A stretch of DNA of 64,000 nucleotides. Origin: an uncultured Algimonas sp. (GTDB taxonomy: Bacteria; Pseudomonadota; Alphaproteobacteria; Caulobacterales; Maricaulaceae). The notes beneath the pieces were generated by a model. That model searched no databases, was not told the DNA's origin, and saw only the letters and a list, made by a program, of their open reading frames with translations. The stretch is from NCBI RefSeq assembly GCF_947498175.1, contig NZ_CANMJB010000005.1:167495-231494 (forward strand). Direction: 5' to 3'. A program made the position numbers and the translations under genes. Shown piece by piece: positions 21,287 to 32,013 of this stretch (position 1 is its first letter; the number at the start of each line of letters is the position of its first letter).

Positions 21287-22200
21287 TGAAATTGCCGATC
21301 AAGCCGCTGATCGCGGCCGCCCTCCTGGTGCCTCTCTCGCACAGCCTTCCCGCCACCGCGCAGGACGGCAAGGTCGTGCGCACGGGCATGTCCACGGCCG
21401 ACGACGACGCCTACCGCCCGCGCTTCGACCGATGGTACGAAACCGTGATGCCGGGCAAACGGCTCGGCATAAAGCTTCCCAAGGGCCACACGCTGACCAT
21501 TAACGGTGAACGCTGGACGTCGAAATGGCGGGCGCCGTCATCGGCGCAGACCCTGTCCGCCACGCTGGAAGCCGATGGCGAGACCGTCGCGGACATCAAC
21601 ATCTTCGTGCTGGAACCGCATTCGAACATCGATTCCAAGGGTTGGCTGAACGGCTACCGGATCGGCACCTATCCGCGCAATCCGCCTAAGGGGTTCATCC
21701 GTCTGGACGGTCCCGAAGACCGCAAGCACGCCCTGTCGCCGCATTTCAAGCTCGGCCAGTTCCTCTGCAAGCAGCAGATGGACCATTGGCCGAAATATGT
21801 CCTGGTCAGCCAGAGCAACATCCTGCGCCTCGAAGCTTTGCTGGAGTCGCTGAACGAAGACGGCACCATCGAGGCCGAGACCTTTTTCGTCATGAGCGGC
21901 TTCCGCACGCCGTTCTACAATACGGCGATCGGATCGGCGAAATTCTCGCGCCACATGTATGGCGACGCCGCCGACATCTATGTCGATGTCCAGCCGCGCA
22001 ACGGCACGATGGACGATCTGAACGGCGACGGCAAGGTCAACAAGTCCGACGCGAACTTCCTCTACGACTATGCGCAGGATCTCTACACGTCGCGCGACAA
22101 CCTGCCCAAGGGCGGGATCGGGGCCTACAGGGCCAACGCCGTGCACGGTCCTTTCGTGCATGTGGACGGACGCGGCACGACCGCTCGCTGGGGTCGCTAG
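21283..22200 (+). CDS. YcbK-like peptidase M15 family protein (DUF882-like)
   Basis: FFVMSGFRTPFYNTAIGSAKFSRHMYGDAADIYVD and HGPFVHVDGRG zinc-ligand motifs; 4-bp overlap with the L,D-transpeptidase gene. Confidence 0.88.
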   Translation: MMKLPIKPLIAAALLVPLSHSLPATAQDGKVVRTGMSTADDDAYRPRFDRWYETVMPGKRLGIKLPKGHTLTINGERWTSKWRAPSSAQTLSATLEADGETVADINIFVLEPHSNIDSKGWLNGYRIGTYPRNPPKGFIRLDGPEDRKHALSPHFKLGQFLCKQQMDHWPKYVLVSQSNILRLEALLESLNEDGTIEAETFFVMSGFRTPFYNTAIGSAKFSRHMYGDAADIYVDVQPRNGTMDDLNGDGKVNKSDANFLYDYAQDLYTSRDNLPKGGIGAYRANAVHGPFVHVDGRGTTARWGR

Positions 22201-22254
22201 GCGCGCTTGACGACCGGCACGGGCATGACCACATGCCCGCTCATGGATACTGCC

Positions 22255-22809
22255 ATGAACACTGACTATCTCAATGAGCGCTGGCGCAGCACGACGATCC
22301 TGTCCGTCCGCAAGAACGGCAAGGTCGTGGTCGTCGGCGACGGTCAGGTCAGCGCCGGCAACACGGTGATGAAAGCGCAGACGCGCAAAGTGCGCCGCAT
22401 CGGCAAGGACAATGACGTGCTGGCCGGATTTGCAGGTGCCACGGCCGATGCCTTCGCCCTGCTGGAACGTCTGGAAACCAAGTTGGAGCAATATCCGACA
22501 CAGCTCGCCCGCGCCTGCGTCGAGCTGACCAAGGATTGGCGTACGGACAAATATCTGCGCAATCTCGAAGCGATGCTGGTCGTGGCGGACAAGGACCAGA
22601 CCTTCGTCCTGACCGGCAACGGCGATGTGGTCGAACCGGACGAGGGCATCGTCGCCATCGGATCGGGCGGAAACTATGCCTATTCCGCCGCGCTGGCCAT
22701 GACCGAATACGAAGCGGATGCCGAAACGCTCGCGCGCAAGGCGATGGAGATCGCCGACCGGATCTGCGTCTTCACCAACAACAATCTGACCATCGAGACC
22801 ATCGAATGA
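22255..22809 (+). CDS. hslV: ATP-dependent protease subunit HslV
   Basis: [62 protein letters not shown]. Start 22255 or 22243. Confidence 0.96.
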   Translation: MNTDYLNERWRSTTILSVRKNGKVVVVGDGQVSAGNTVMKAQTRKVRRIGKDNDVLAGFAGATADAFALLERLETKLEQYPTQLARACVELTKDWRTDKYLRNLEAMLVVADKDQTFVLTGNGDVVEPDEGIVAIGSGGNYAYSAALAMTEYEADAETLARKAMEIADRICVFTNNNLTIETIE

Positions 22810-22839
22810 AAAAGCCCGCCGGTTCGGCGGGCTTTTTCC
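22808..22839. terminator. Bidirectional hairpin terminator between hslV and the redoxin gene
   Basis: aaaaagcccgccggttcggcgggcttttt. Confidence 0.92.
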
Positions 22840-22861
22840 TATGCGAAGATGATCTGCAGGC

Positions 22862-23476
22862 TCAGGACGCGTATTTGACCGAACATCCGTAGGGCTGTGT
22901 CTCGGCGACGGAAACCGTTTCGCCCGCATCCAGTTCGGCCAGGGCCTGGCGGACATAGTTGGTCGCCCCGTCGATCGTCTCGGGATTGGACGAGCTGTTG
23001 TCGTCGATCGCGCCCTGATAGACCAATGTCTGGTCTGCATCGATGATGTACATGTGCGGGGTCGTGCGCGCGGCAAAGGTCTGACCCATCTCACCGGACT
23101 CATCCAGAATGATCGCCGTGGAGGCAACATTATGCTTGTCGGCCCACTTGTTGGCCGCATTGCCGTCCTTGTAGCCCTGCTTGCCGGGCGCGGACGAAAT
23201 CACGGACAGCCAGACCGTGTCGGACGCCGCCGCGCTGCGTTGCAGGTCCTGCATGTTGTCGGTCTCGTAGTGCTTCTTCACATAGGGGCAGCCCTCATTC
23301 GTCCATTCCAGGACGACACGCTTGCCCGCAAAGTCCGATAGGGCGTGAGTGACGCCGTTGCTGTCCACGACGCTCATGTCGGACACGGTCGATCCCGTTG
23401 CGATCTTGGCGAAGGCAGGGGTGGAAAAGGCGAGGCAGGCGGCAGTCGCCAAAGCGAGGGTCTTCATCATTGTCAC
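22862..23476 (-). CDS. Periplasmic redoxin/thioredoxin-fold protein
   Basis: Signal peptide; LSDFAGKRVVLEWTNEGCPYVKKHYETDNMQ; ARTTPHMYIIDADQTLVYQGAIDD. Confidence 0.85.
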   Translation of the reverse strand: MTMMKTLALATAACLAFSTPAFAKIATGSTVSDMSVVDSNGVTHALSDFAGKRVVLEWTNEGCPYVKKHYETDNMQDLQRSAAASDTVWLSVISSAPGKQGYKDGNAANKWADKHNVASTAIILDESGEMGQTFAARTTPHMYIIDADQTLVYQGAIDDNSSSNPETIDGATNYVRQALAELDAGETVSVAETQPYGCSVKYAS

Positions 23477-23488
23477 TCTCCGGATTAG

Positions 23489-25567
23489 TTATCGGGTCCC
23501 CTTGAGGGTCTCTATTACCAGATCGGTGCGCAGGATTTGAGGAAGAACCTCCGCTCTCACGGAATTGTCACCGGCGGCGTAATAGAGGTAAAGCGGCACG
23601 CCCGCCCGGCCATAGGCTTCGAGTTCGCGCGCGATTTCGTCGTTCTTGTTGGTCCAATCGGCGACCAGGAACGCCGTATCGGTGTCCAAAAAGGCCTGCT
23701 GCACCGCGTCGGTCTTCAATACCAGACGTTCGTTCACCTTGCAGGTCACGCACCAGTCGGCCGTGAAGTCGACGAAGACGGCCCGGCCTTCGGCGCGGAG
23801 TTCGGCCACGCGCTCCGGGCTCCACGCGTCGGTCGCCAGATCGACGGACGCGACCGCCGGTGTCGTGCGCGACGTGAACGGCAGAGCCAGCGCCAATACG
23901 ATCGCCGCGGCGCCCGCGATGCGCCAGACGCCCCGGCGCTGCAACAACCAGACAGCGAGCGCGAATGCCAGCATGGCGATCAGCACGACGGCGATGCCGT
24001 CCACGCCCGCCTGGTTGCCCACGACCCAGACGAGCCAGAGCGCGGCGGCGAACATCGGAAAGGCCAGAACTTCGCGCAGGCGCACCATCCAAGGTCCCGG
24101 TTTGGGCAGGCGCATCAGAAGACCCGGCGCATAGGCCAGCACCACGAAAGGCGCCGCGAACCCGGCGGCGAGCGCCAGGAAGACAATGATCGAGACCATG
24201 GCGGGCTGCGCCAGCGCATAGCCGATCGCCCCGGCCATGAGGGGCGCCGTGCATGGCGTCGCCACGAGGACCGCAAGTGTGCCCGTGAAGAACGATCCCG
24301 TCAGTCCGCCTTTGCCGGCCAGCGTCGCGCCCGTTCCCTGATAGGCACCGCCCGAAATCTCGAATGCGCCGATCAGGTTCAGCCCGACGGCGAACAGCAG
24401 CAGGGCCAGCAATCCGACGACGACCGGGTTCTGTAGCTGGAAGCCCCAGCCGAGTGCCGCCCCGGTCGCTTTCACCGACAGCAGCAGCCCGACCAGAAGG
24501 ACGAAAGTCGCGAAGATTCCGGCCGTATAGGCCCACGCTTCACGCCGCGCGACAGCCCGTTCGGCATGAGCCGACTTGGCCAGACTGAGCGCCTTGAGCG
24601 AAATGACGGGAAACACGCATGGCATGAGGTTGAGGATCAATCCGCCGATGAAGGCTCCGAGAATTGCGCCGAGCAACGGAAAGGCGGAACGGATTGCCGT
24701 GTCGGAGCCGTCGCCCACGGCCCCGATCGCCAAAAGTGCGCCGCCGGGATTGACAGTCACGATCCGTCCCGTGCGGTCGCCGTTCAGATCGAAGGCGAGA
24801 ACACCTTGCTGAAGCTGCGAAAAGCCGTCGCCCCAGCCGAAGCTGGCGGTCGTGTCGATCCGGACACCGTCCGACCCAACCGTGACGGTTTGCGGGTCGG
24901 AATGGACCAGCACCGTGTCGTCATAGGGAAAGAAGTAGGCGTCCGAAAAATCGCCGTCCGGCAGATCGGCGAACTGGAGGGACAGCGCTTCTCCCTGCGC
25001 CTGCATGGCGGCGCGGACATCCATCTCATGCGGGGCGGCGTCGATGGCTGCGACGATCTCGGCGGCATTGCCGTCGTTCAGTTCGGCCATCTCCGCGACC
25101 TGCAAGACCAGCCGCAGAGTCCCGTCTTCTGGAATGCAGACGTCATAGCAAACGAGATAGTAGACATCCGCCTGCACCTCGATAACGGACCCGATCGGGG
25201 CGTCGTCGGCGACGGTGAAGGCGACCGGAAAGAGCGGCGCGCCTTCGAAGCCGTAATTGATGATCGGACCGGTCGGGATAGGTGCGGGCAGCGGCCAGAC
25301 GATCTCGCCCGCGCTGAGCGTCTCCGGCAGCGTCCAGCTGATCTGCACCGGTTCGCCGCTATCGCCCGGATTGCGCCAATAGGTGTGCCATTTCTCGTCC
25401 AGCTCGGTCTTGAGCGCGATCTGGAACGTCTGTCCGGGCACGACGCGGTGATGCGACGACAAGAGCGACGCTTCGACCCTGCCCGTATCGACCGGCAGGG
25501 ATGTGGCCCCAAGCGCAGCGGCAACGGCCGAAAACCACAGGATTAGCGTGAGCAGGACAAGGCGCAT
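23489..25567 (-). CDS. DsbD-family thiol:disulfide interchange protein
   Basis: N-terminal DsbD-alpha-like domain; multi-TM GLILNLMPCVFPVISLKALSL and LVATPCTAPLMAGAIGYAL; C-terminal thioredoxin VDFTADWCVTCKVNERLVL. Start moved to ATG 25567. Confidence 0.92.
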   Translation of the reverse strand: MRLVLLTLILWFSAVAAALGATSLPVDTGRVEASLLSSHHRVVPGQTFQIALKTELDEKWHTYWRNPGDSGEPVQISWTLPETLSAGEIVWPLPAPIPTGPIINYGFEGAPLFPVAFTVADDAPIGSVIEVQADVYYLVCYDVCIPEDGTLRLVLQVAEMAELNDGNAAEIVAAIDAAPHEMDVRAAMQAQGEALSLQFADLPDGDFSDAYFFPYDDTVLVHSDPQTVTVGSDGVRIDTTASFGWGDGFSQLQQGVLAFDLNGDRTGRIVTVNPGGALLAIGAVGDGSDTAIRSAFPLLGAILGAFIGGLILNLMPCVFPVISLKALSLAKSAHAERAVARREAWAYTAGIFATFVLLVGLLLSVKATGAALGWGFQLQNPVVVGLLALLLFAVGLNLIGAFEISGGAYQGTGATLAGKGGLTGSFFTGTLAVLVATPCTAPLMAGAIGYALAQPAMVSIIVFLALAAGFAAPFVVLAYAPGLLMRLPKPGPWMVRLREVLAFPMFAAALWLVWVVGNQAGVDGIAVVLIAMLAFALAVWLLQRRGVWRIAGAAAIVLALALPFTSRTTPAVASVDLATDAWSPERVAELRAEGRAVFVDFTADWCVTCKVNERLVLKTDAVQQAFLDTDTAFLVADWTNKNDEIARELEAYGRAGVPLYLYYAAGDNSVRAEVLPQILRTDLVIETLKGTR

Positions 25568-25661
25568 GGCAAGCCTATAGGCGGGCTGCGCCGGAAAATC
25601 GACGCCTGCCTGTCCGCTTTGACGCAAAGGTGATGCAGGCAGGCACGACGATCGCGCAAGG

Positions 25662-27311
25662 TCAGTGACGGAAGTGGCGCATGCCTGTGAACACCATGGC
25701 GAGCCCGGCCTCGTCGGCGGCGTCGATCACGTCCTGGTCGCGGATCGAACCGCCGGGCTGGATCACGGCCGTCGCGCCGGCCTTCGCGGCGGCGAGCATG
25801 CCGTCGGGAAACGGGAAGAAGGCGTCCGAGCTGACGACGGAGCCGACAGTCCTGGGCTTGTCCCATCCGGCGTCCTCGGCGGCATCCTGCGCTTTGCGTG
25901 CGGCGATGCGCGCAGCGTCGACACGGCTCATCTGGCCGGCGCCGATCCCGGCCGTCGCGCCGTCCTTGACATAGACGATGGCGTTGGACTTGACGTGCTT
26001 GGCGACTTTCCAGGCCATGCGCAGATCGGCCAGCTCGGCATCGGTCGGCGCGCGTTTGGTGACGACCTTGAAGTCCGCCTCCGACGCGTGGCCGCTATCG
26101 CGGTCTTGCACCAGCACCCCGCCCGCCACGTTGCGATAGGTCAGTGACGCCTTGGCCGGATCGGGCAGGCCGCCCGCCAGCAGCAGACGCAAGTTCTTCT
26201 TCTTCGCGAAGACGGCCACAGCCGCATCCGTGGCATCGGGCGCGATGACGACTTCGGTGAAGACCTTCACGATCTCTTTGGCCGTCTCTTCGTCCAGCAG
26301 GCCGTTCAGCGCCACGATCCCGCCGAAGGCGCTGACCGGATCGCAGGCCAGCGCGTCGCGGTAGGCTGTGGAAAAGTCGGCGGCCGTGGCCACACCGCAC
26401 GGATTGGCATGCTTGACGATGGCCACGGTCGGGCGGGCGCCCTGCCCTTCGGGAGCCGGGCGCGCATCGCCGAACTCCGCGACCAGTTCGTAGGCCGCGT
26501 CCGTATCGTTGATGTTGTTGTAGGACAGCGCCTTGCCCTGGACCTGTTCCGCCGTCGCGACGCCGGGACGATTGGATCCGTCCGTGTAGAAGGCCGCCGA
26601 CTGGTGCGGGTTCTCGCCGTAGCGCAAGGTCTGGCGCAGGCGCGCGCCCTGCGTGCGGAAAGGCGGGGACTGGTCGCCGCGCTGTCGCGCGAACCAGTTC
26701 CCGATCGAGGCATCGTAATGCGCCGTGCGCGAGAATGCCTTGTGGGCCAGGCGCTGGCGCAGCGTCCCGGATGTCTGTCCGTCATGGGCACGCAATTGCT
26801 CGATCACGGCGTCCACATCGTCCGCATCGACACAAACCGCGACATGAGCGTGATTCTTCGCCCCGGCCCGGATCATGGCCGGGCCGCCAATGTCGATATT
26901 CTCCACGCAGGTCTCGTAATCCGCACCCGATGCGACGGCATCTTCGAACGGGTAGAGATTGACGATCAACAGATCGATCGGCGCGATATCGTGCTCGCTC
27001 ATCGCTGCGACATGGCTGTCCAGATCGCGCTCGCCGAGCAATCCGCCATGCACCATCGGATGCAGCGTCTTGACGCGTCCGTCCATCATCTCCGGAAAAC
27101 CCGTCAGCTCTGCCACGTCGGAAACGGCCAGTCCGGCCTCGGCGATGGCGCGCTTCGTCCCGCCCGTGCTGACGAGCTCGACCCCCAATTCCGCCAGAGC
27201 CTGCGCCTGCGCGACCAGCCGCGACTTGTCCGACACACTCAGAAGAGCGCGTGACACGGGACGCATCCTGTCCGGGTCGAACGCAGGGAGATCGGGGTTG
27301 GGGTTGGGCAT
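25662..27311 (-). CDS. purH: Bifunctional AICAR transformylase/IMP cyclohydrolase
   Basis: [108 protein letters not shown]. Confidence 0.97.
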   Translation of the reverse strand: MPNPNPDLPAFDPDRMRPVSRALLSVSDKSRLVAQAQALAELGVELVSTGGTKRAIAEAGLAVSDVAELTGFPEMMDGRVKTLHPMVHGGLLGERDLDSHVAAMSEHDIAPIDLLIVNLYPFEDAVASGADYETCVENIDIGGPAMIRAGAKNHAHVAVCVDADDVDAVIEQLRAHDGQTSGTLRQRLAHKAFSRTAHYDASIGNWFARQRGDQSPPFRTQGARLRQTLRYGENPHQSAAFYTDGSNRPGVATAEQVQGKALSYNNINDTDAAYELVAEFGDARPAPEGQGARPTVAIVKHANPCGVATAADFSTAYRDALACDPVSAFGGIVALNGLLDEETAKEIVKVFTEVVIAPDATDAAVAVFAKKKNLRLLLAGGLPDPAKASLTYRNVAGGVLVQDRDSGHASEADFKVVTKRAPTDAELADLRMAWKVAKHVKSNAIVYVKDGATAGIGAGQMSRVDAARIAARKAQDAAEDAGWDKPRTVGSVVSSDAFFPFPDGMLAAAKAGATAVIQPGGSIRDQDVIDAADEAGLAMVFTGMRHFRH

Positions 27312-27429
27312 GGGTCGGTCCGTCTTTGATGCGTCCGCCGCCTAACACCCGCACGCCGGAACCGCCAAGCCGCAGGCGCGCTTATCCAGACTTTTTACCC
27401 GGACCAAGCGTCTGTGGCTGATTTGAAGA

Positions 27430-29418
27430 TTACCGGGGTTTATTCCGTTGCGAAACACCTAGGCCCGGCATGTCCGCCGGTTCGGGCAGGTCGTGATTGG
27501 TGGCGAGGCCGTCGAGCGTGTCTTTCGGCACGAAACCCTTGAGGAGACCTGTCAACGCCTTCTTGATCTGGCCCCTGTCACGCTGGTCGATGGCGTCGAG
27601 AAGACTGTCGACGTTCCGCAGCACATCGGTCGGATCGAGCACGCAGGCGTCGAAGCGCGTGACGCCGGAGACGGATGTTGGCGACAGCATTTCCTCGCCG
27701 TGGGTCAGGCGTTCGGACAGTTTCTCGCCGGGTCGCAGACCGGTGTAGTGGATCTCGATGTCTTCGTCGGGCACCTTTCCGCGCAGGCGGATCAGGTTGC
27801 GGGCGAGCTGGGCGATGTTCACGGGTTCGCCCATTTCCAGCACGTAGATGTGCGGGGCGTCGCAATCGTCATGCGCATTCAGGGCGGCGGCCTGCAACAC
27901 CAGCGAGGACGCTTCCTGCACCGTCATGAAATAGCGGTTCATGTCGGCATGGGTCACGGTGACGGGGCCGCCCGAGGCGATCTGTTCCTCGAACAGGGTG
28001 ACGACCGATCCGGTCGAACCGAGAACGTTGCCGAACCGCACCGCCGAGGCGTGCATCGCGGGGATCTGGCTCTGGCGCGCCAGCGTCAGCAGCTCGACGA
28101 CACGCTTGGACGCGCCCATGACATTGACGGGGTCGACGGCCTTGTCGGTCGAGATCAGTACGAAATGCGACACGCCATATATTTCGCACATGTCCAGCGT
28201 CACGTGCGTGCCGAGCACATTGGTGCGCAGGGTCTCGACCGGGTTTCGTTCGCCGGACGGCACGTGTTTCAGGGCGGCGGCATGCAGCACGATGTCCGGG
28301 CGTTCGGCCTTGAAGATCTCGGCCATCCGGCCCCGGTTGCAGACATCGCCCAGATAGGTCCGCCATGGCGCGGATTGGCCGAAAGGCTGCATCGGCGTCA
28401 GTTCGCGCTCCAGATTGAACAAGTTGAGTTCGCTGGCGTCTACTAGCGCCAGACGGCTCGGGGCCAGCCGGGCGATCTGGGTGGACAGTTCCGAGCCGAT
28501 CGAACCGCCCGCCCCGGTCACGAGCACCCGCTTGCCCGAAATCATTTCCGAAACCGGCGTCATGTCGAGCAGGCGCGGTTCGCGCCCGATCAGGTCGGCG
28601 GCTTCGAAGCGGGTCAGGGCCGAGTTGGATCCGGATACCGAACGCGATAGCGGGGCGCCGAGTTCGGCCGCCACCTTGATGAGTTGCTGTGTCTGACGCC
28701 GGTCCGGCGACGGATCGAGCGATAGGATATGCAGCGGATGGTCCCGCCGGGCGGCAAGCGGGGGGTAGATGTCCGACAGATCGGATGTACCGCCCAGGAT
28801 GGGCACGGACCGGATCGAACGCCCGGCATACTGGCCCGACGTTTCGATCAGGGCGACCGGGTTGAAACCCTTGGTCCGGTCATGGCGCGAATTGTCGCGA
28901 AGGTAGTTGTACAAATTGGATGCCTGGCCAACCAGTATGGCATCGTGATTGTAGCCCGAGGGCGAACGGTAAAGCGCGCGCACGTCGCCGTTCCTCACCA
29001 CCATGGAGATCAGTCGCGACAGGACGATGCCCAGGGCGAACAGAACGCCGGCGATGAAGGGAGCCGTGCGCGGGAAGAACTCTCCGCGTTCGAAACCCAG
29101 GAACATGATCAGCGGCACGATCGCCATGACGATCACGACGCCGACGAACAAACGCCGGAAATCGGTCAACGATGTGAACCGCCAGATCAGCCGGTCCTGC
29201 CGCATGACCACCCACACGGCCAGTGCCGCTAGACCGGTGACGGCCGCCGAGCGGTAGTCGATATTGGCGTTGATCGGAATCCCCAGCACATCATAGCGCA
29301 AACGGACGGCGACGAACATCGCCAAAGCCGCCATGAGCGCGTCCGTGGACAGGACCGTGACGATGGTCAGGAGCGACTTCGCCTGGCGCGGCGCATGTTT
29401 GCGGACGGCGCGCCTCAC
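27430..29418 (-). CDS. FlaA1/CapD-like nucleoside-diphosphate sugar epimerase/dehydratase
   Basis: N-terminal TM segments; VLVTGAGGSIGSELSTQIARLAPSRLALVDASELNLFNLERELT; HAAALKHVPSGERNPVETLRTNVLGT; FVLISTDKAVDPVNVMGASKRVVE. GTG at 29418 forms a GTGA overlap with the heparinase stop. Confidence 0.93.
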   Translation of the reverse strand: MRRAVRKHAPRQAKSLLTIVTVLSTDALMAALAMFVAVRLRYDVLGIPINANIDYRSAAVTGLAALAVWVVMRQDRLIWRFTSLTDFRRLFVGVVIVMAIVPLIMFLGFERGEFFPRTAPFIAGVLFALGIVLSRLISMVVRNGDVRALYRSPSGYNHDAILVGQASNLYNYLRDNSRHDRTKGFNPVALIETSGQYAGRSIRSVPILGGTSDLSDIYPPLAARRDHPLHILSLDPSPDRRQTQQLIKVAAELGAPLSRSVSGSNSALTRFEAADLIGREPRLLDMTPVSEMISGKRVLVTGAGGSIGSELSTQIARLAPSRLALVDASELNLFNLERELTPMQPFGQSAPWRTYLGDVCNRGRMAEIFKAERPDIVLHAAALKHVPSGERNPVETLRTNVLGTHVTLDMCEIYGVSHFVLISTDKAVDPVNVMGASKRVVELLTLARQSQIPAMHASAVRFGNVLGSTGSVVTLFEEQIASGGPVTVTHADMNRYFMTVQEASSLVLQAAALNAHDDCDAPHIYVLEMGEPVNIAQLARNLIRLRGKVPDEDIEIHYTGLRPGEKLSERLTHGEEMLSPTSVSGVTRFDACVLDPTDVLRNVDSLLDAIDQRDRGQIKKALTGLLKGFVPKDTLDGLATNHDLPEPADMPGLGVSQRNKPR

Positions 29419-31112
29419 CCTGTGCGCCCTTTCAGGCGGCGCAGCGACCAGCGTACGCGGTTTTCGCGTCCCTGCCCGTCGCCGTCGCCCAGCGCGCGGC
29501 CGGAAATCACCAATTGCTGGCACCGCAACGGGCGCGGGCCCGCCCCCAGATAGACGGACGGTTCGACCACGAGCGGCCCGCCATCCGTCCGGAATCGCCA
29601 GCCCGCCTTCCCTTTCTGAACGAGAAGCGCACTGGACAGATCCTGCGCCAAGCTCACGCGGACCTCGGGATGGAAATGGAATCGCAAAGCGAAAGGCACC
29701 GGATCGCGCGACAGGGGGACGTCTCCGACCGGCACGAACAGGCTGTCTTCGCCGCGTATGTCATCGCCTGTCTCCCCGACAAAGATGCGGCGCTTGTGCA
29801 CCAGGCCGTGCACGTCCTTATAGCCGTCATGGGAACTCTCCAACCAGATACCGCTGCTCTGCTCCTTGCGGCGCGCCTGTACATTGTCCGGCACGTCGGA
29901 GACGGCGGGACCGAGCGCGTCGGCCATGAAGCCGGTTTCGAGAATCTCTCCCGGCGAGCGATCGTCCAGCGTCAAGGTGGAGTGCGCCGCGCTGGCACGC
30001 ACCGGGCGGCGCCAGGCCGGAGCCGCGCCGGGATGCCATCCGCAGCTGGTTATGAGGCGCCCGTCGGCGGTCGAGACTTCCATGGCGAGCGGGGCGAGAT
30101 GCGCTTGCAGATCGTAAGGCCGCGGAGGGACGCTGGCCGTATCCAGCAGGACGATGCTGCCACCCGCCTCCAATCTGTGATATCCGGTATGCGGACCGTA
30201 GGCAAAGGCCTGGACCTCGCCTTCGCGGCGCTCCAGCAGAGCGTCGATGTGAGCCGGATCCTCCTCGTGACCGCCATGGAACAGGGCCAGGCCGCCATCG
30301 GTGTGGCGCAACGTCGCCAGCATCGGCAACAAACGGTCGATGGCGCGGTCCAGCGCCCGCGATCCTTCCACGCCGACCGCCTGCAGCACGCCATCCACTT
30401 GGAGAAGCGTATCGAGCGCTTCGAATGTCGCGGCGGGGGAGCGGCTGACATGACCGCCGTCCGGCAGAATCTGGACCGCGATTTCGGCGTCCAGCGCATC
30501 GAGCGCGCGTTCGAAGACAGCGTCGCCGCGGTCGGCTAGGCGGGCGCCGAAGATCGTCAGCGAGGCCTGCGCCCGCAGCGAACCCGTCCCGTCGGAGACG
30601 CGGGACAACAGACGGCGCAAGCGCCGCACCTGCAATGCGTAGCGCGCCGCGACGACGTCGTCCGGACCGGTGATCCGGTCCAGGGCGCATCCCCATTCGA
30701 AGGTCCGCCGTGCCAGCAGATCGGGCGAGAACACGAACGGGCTGCCTCCGGGGAACGCTTCCGTCCATTGCCGGACAAGCTGCACGGCTTTGGCTTGCCC
30801 CCCTGCCGCGCCGAGAACGTCGCTCAACCAGGCGAACCCATGGATCCAGCCGGCGAACCGTTCCGATGGCAGCGAGACGGAAAAAGGGTGGCCGTGCGAT
30901 CCGACATCGATGGTCTGGCCGCCATAGGTCCAGCGGCCTTCGATCAGGGCCGCGCCCCTTGCGGCATCGGCGTGCCGGGGTGGAACGTCGACAGGTTTGA
31001 ACGTCGGGGCGCGGCCGCCCTTGCGGTAAGGCCGCAGAGCCGTGAGCGCTTGAGCGGCGCCGTCGCCCAGACGGGCTTTCAACGCATCCGTTATGCCGAT
31101 CCGGCGGGACAA
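29415..31112 (-). CDS. Heparinase II/III family protein (start uncertain)
   Basis: FAWLSDVLGAAGG...FVFSPDLLARRTFEWGCALDRI...FHPEVRVSLAQDLSSALLVQKGKAGWRFRTDGGPLVVEPSVYLG. Track start lies inside rpe; a TTG at 31112 is one option. Confidence 0.82.
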   Translation of the reverse strand: MSRRIGITDALKARLGDGAAQALTALRPYRKGGRAPTFKPVDVPPRHADAARGAALIEGRWTYGGQTIDVGSHGHPFSVSLPSERFAGWIHGFAWLSDVLGAAGGQAKAVQLVRQWTEAFPGGSPFVFSPDLLARRTFEWGCALDRITGPDDVVAARYALQVRRLRRLLSRVSDGTGSLRAQASLTIFGARLADRGDAVFERALDALDAEIAVQILPDGGHVSRSPAATFEALDTLLQVDGVLQAVGVEGSRALDRAIDRLLPMLATLRHTDGGLALFHGGHEEDPAHIDALLERREGEVQAFAYGPHTGYHRLEAGGSIVLLDTASVPPRPYDLQAHLAPLAMEVSTADGRLITSCGWHPGAAPAWRRPVRASAAHSTLTLDDRSPGEILETGFMADALGPAVSDVPDNVQARRKEQSSGIWLESSHDGYKDVHGLVHKRRIFVGETGDDIRGEDSLFVPVGDVPLSRDPVPFALRFHFHPEVRVSLAQDLSSALLVQKGKAGWRFRTDGGPLVVEPSVYLGAGPRPLRCQQLVISGRALGDGDGQGRENRVRWSLRRLKGRTG

Positions 31113-31123
31113 GCCAAAGCGCC

Positions 31124-31798
31124 TTAAGCGGCTGCGCGGCCGACGCCGCCTCGCAGGGCGTCGATGTTCTGCGACAAGCTTCCCGCGCCCTTGAACACGG
31201 CACTGCCGGCGACCAACGCAGTCGCCCCGGCCGCGATGCAACGCGGCGCCGTTTGCGGATTGACCCCGCCATCCACTTCCAAAACGATGTCCCGGCCCGT
31301 CCGGTCTATCATGGCGCGCAGGGTCTCGATCTTGGACAGCTGGCTGTCGATGAAGCTCTGGCCGCCAAAACCGGGATTGACGCTCATCACCAGGATCAAG
31401 TCCAGCAGATCGATCAGCGGTTCCACGACCTGGACGGGCGTGCCCGGATTGAGAACGAGTCCCGGTTTCGCGCCCCGGTCGCGGATGGCCTGCAGGCTGC
31501 GGTGCGGGTGCGGTCCGGCATCGGGGTGGATCGACAGATAATCCGCGCCCGCATCGACGAAGGCATCGATAAAGGGGTCGGCCGGCGCGATCATCAGATG
31601 GACGTCGAACGGTTTGGCGGAATGCGGTCGCAGCGCCTTCACGACGGCCGGGCCGATCGTGATGTTGGGCACGTAATGGCCATCCATCACGTCGACATGG
31701 ATCAGGTCGGCCCCAGCGGCGTCGACATCGGCGACGGCACGGCCGAGCGCGGCGAAATCGGCCGACAAGATGGACGGGGATATGAGAACGTCGCTCAC
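31124..31798 (-). CDS. rpe: Ribulose-phosphate 3-epimerase
   Basis: ISPSILSADFAALGRAVADVDAAGADLIHVDVMDGHYVPNITIGPAVVKALR; LVMSVNPGFGGQSFI; EVDGGVNPQTA. GTG start at 31798. Confidence 0.96.
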   Translation of the reverse strand: MSDVLISPSILSADFAALGRAVADVDAAGADLIHVDVMDGHYVPNITIGPAVVKALRPHSAKPFDVHLMIAPADPFIDAFVDAGADYLSIHPDAGPHPHRSLQAIRDRGAKPGLVLNPGTPVQVVEPLIDLLDLILVMSVNPGFGGQSFIDSQLSKIETLRAMIDRTGRDIVLEVDGGVNPQTAPRCIAAGATALVAGSAVFKGAGSLSQNIDALRGGVGRAAA

Positions 31799-31932
31799 GG
31801 GCTGCCTTTGGATGCCATGGATCGGGATTCCATGGGTTGGCGGTTGAAGGCCGGTTTTCGCCGCACGCGAAAACACCGTCCCGGTTGCGGACCGATTAGC
31901 AGCGCATTTCCTCTTCCGCAACGCGCGCATAC

Positions 31933-31970
31933 AAAAAGCCCGGTCCGGCCCCATGAGGGCCGGACCGGGC
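31933..31970 (-). terminator. Rho-independent terminator of the 32014-32610 lipoprotein gene
   Basis: caaaaagcccggtccggccccatgagggccggaccgggc: 14-bp stem, T tract on the minus strand. Confidence 0.88.
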
Positions 31971-32013
31971 ATGATGCGTCATGCGGGCACCAAACCCGCC
32001 ATGGTGGACCCGC

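Noticed and set aside
21538-23160. 540-aa minus-strand ORF
   Set aside because: Antisense to M15 peptidase and hslV.
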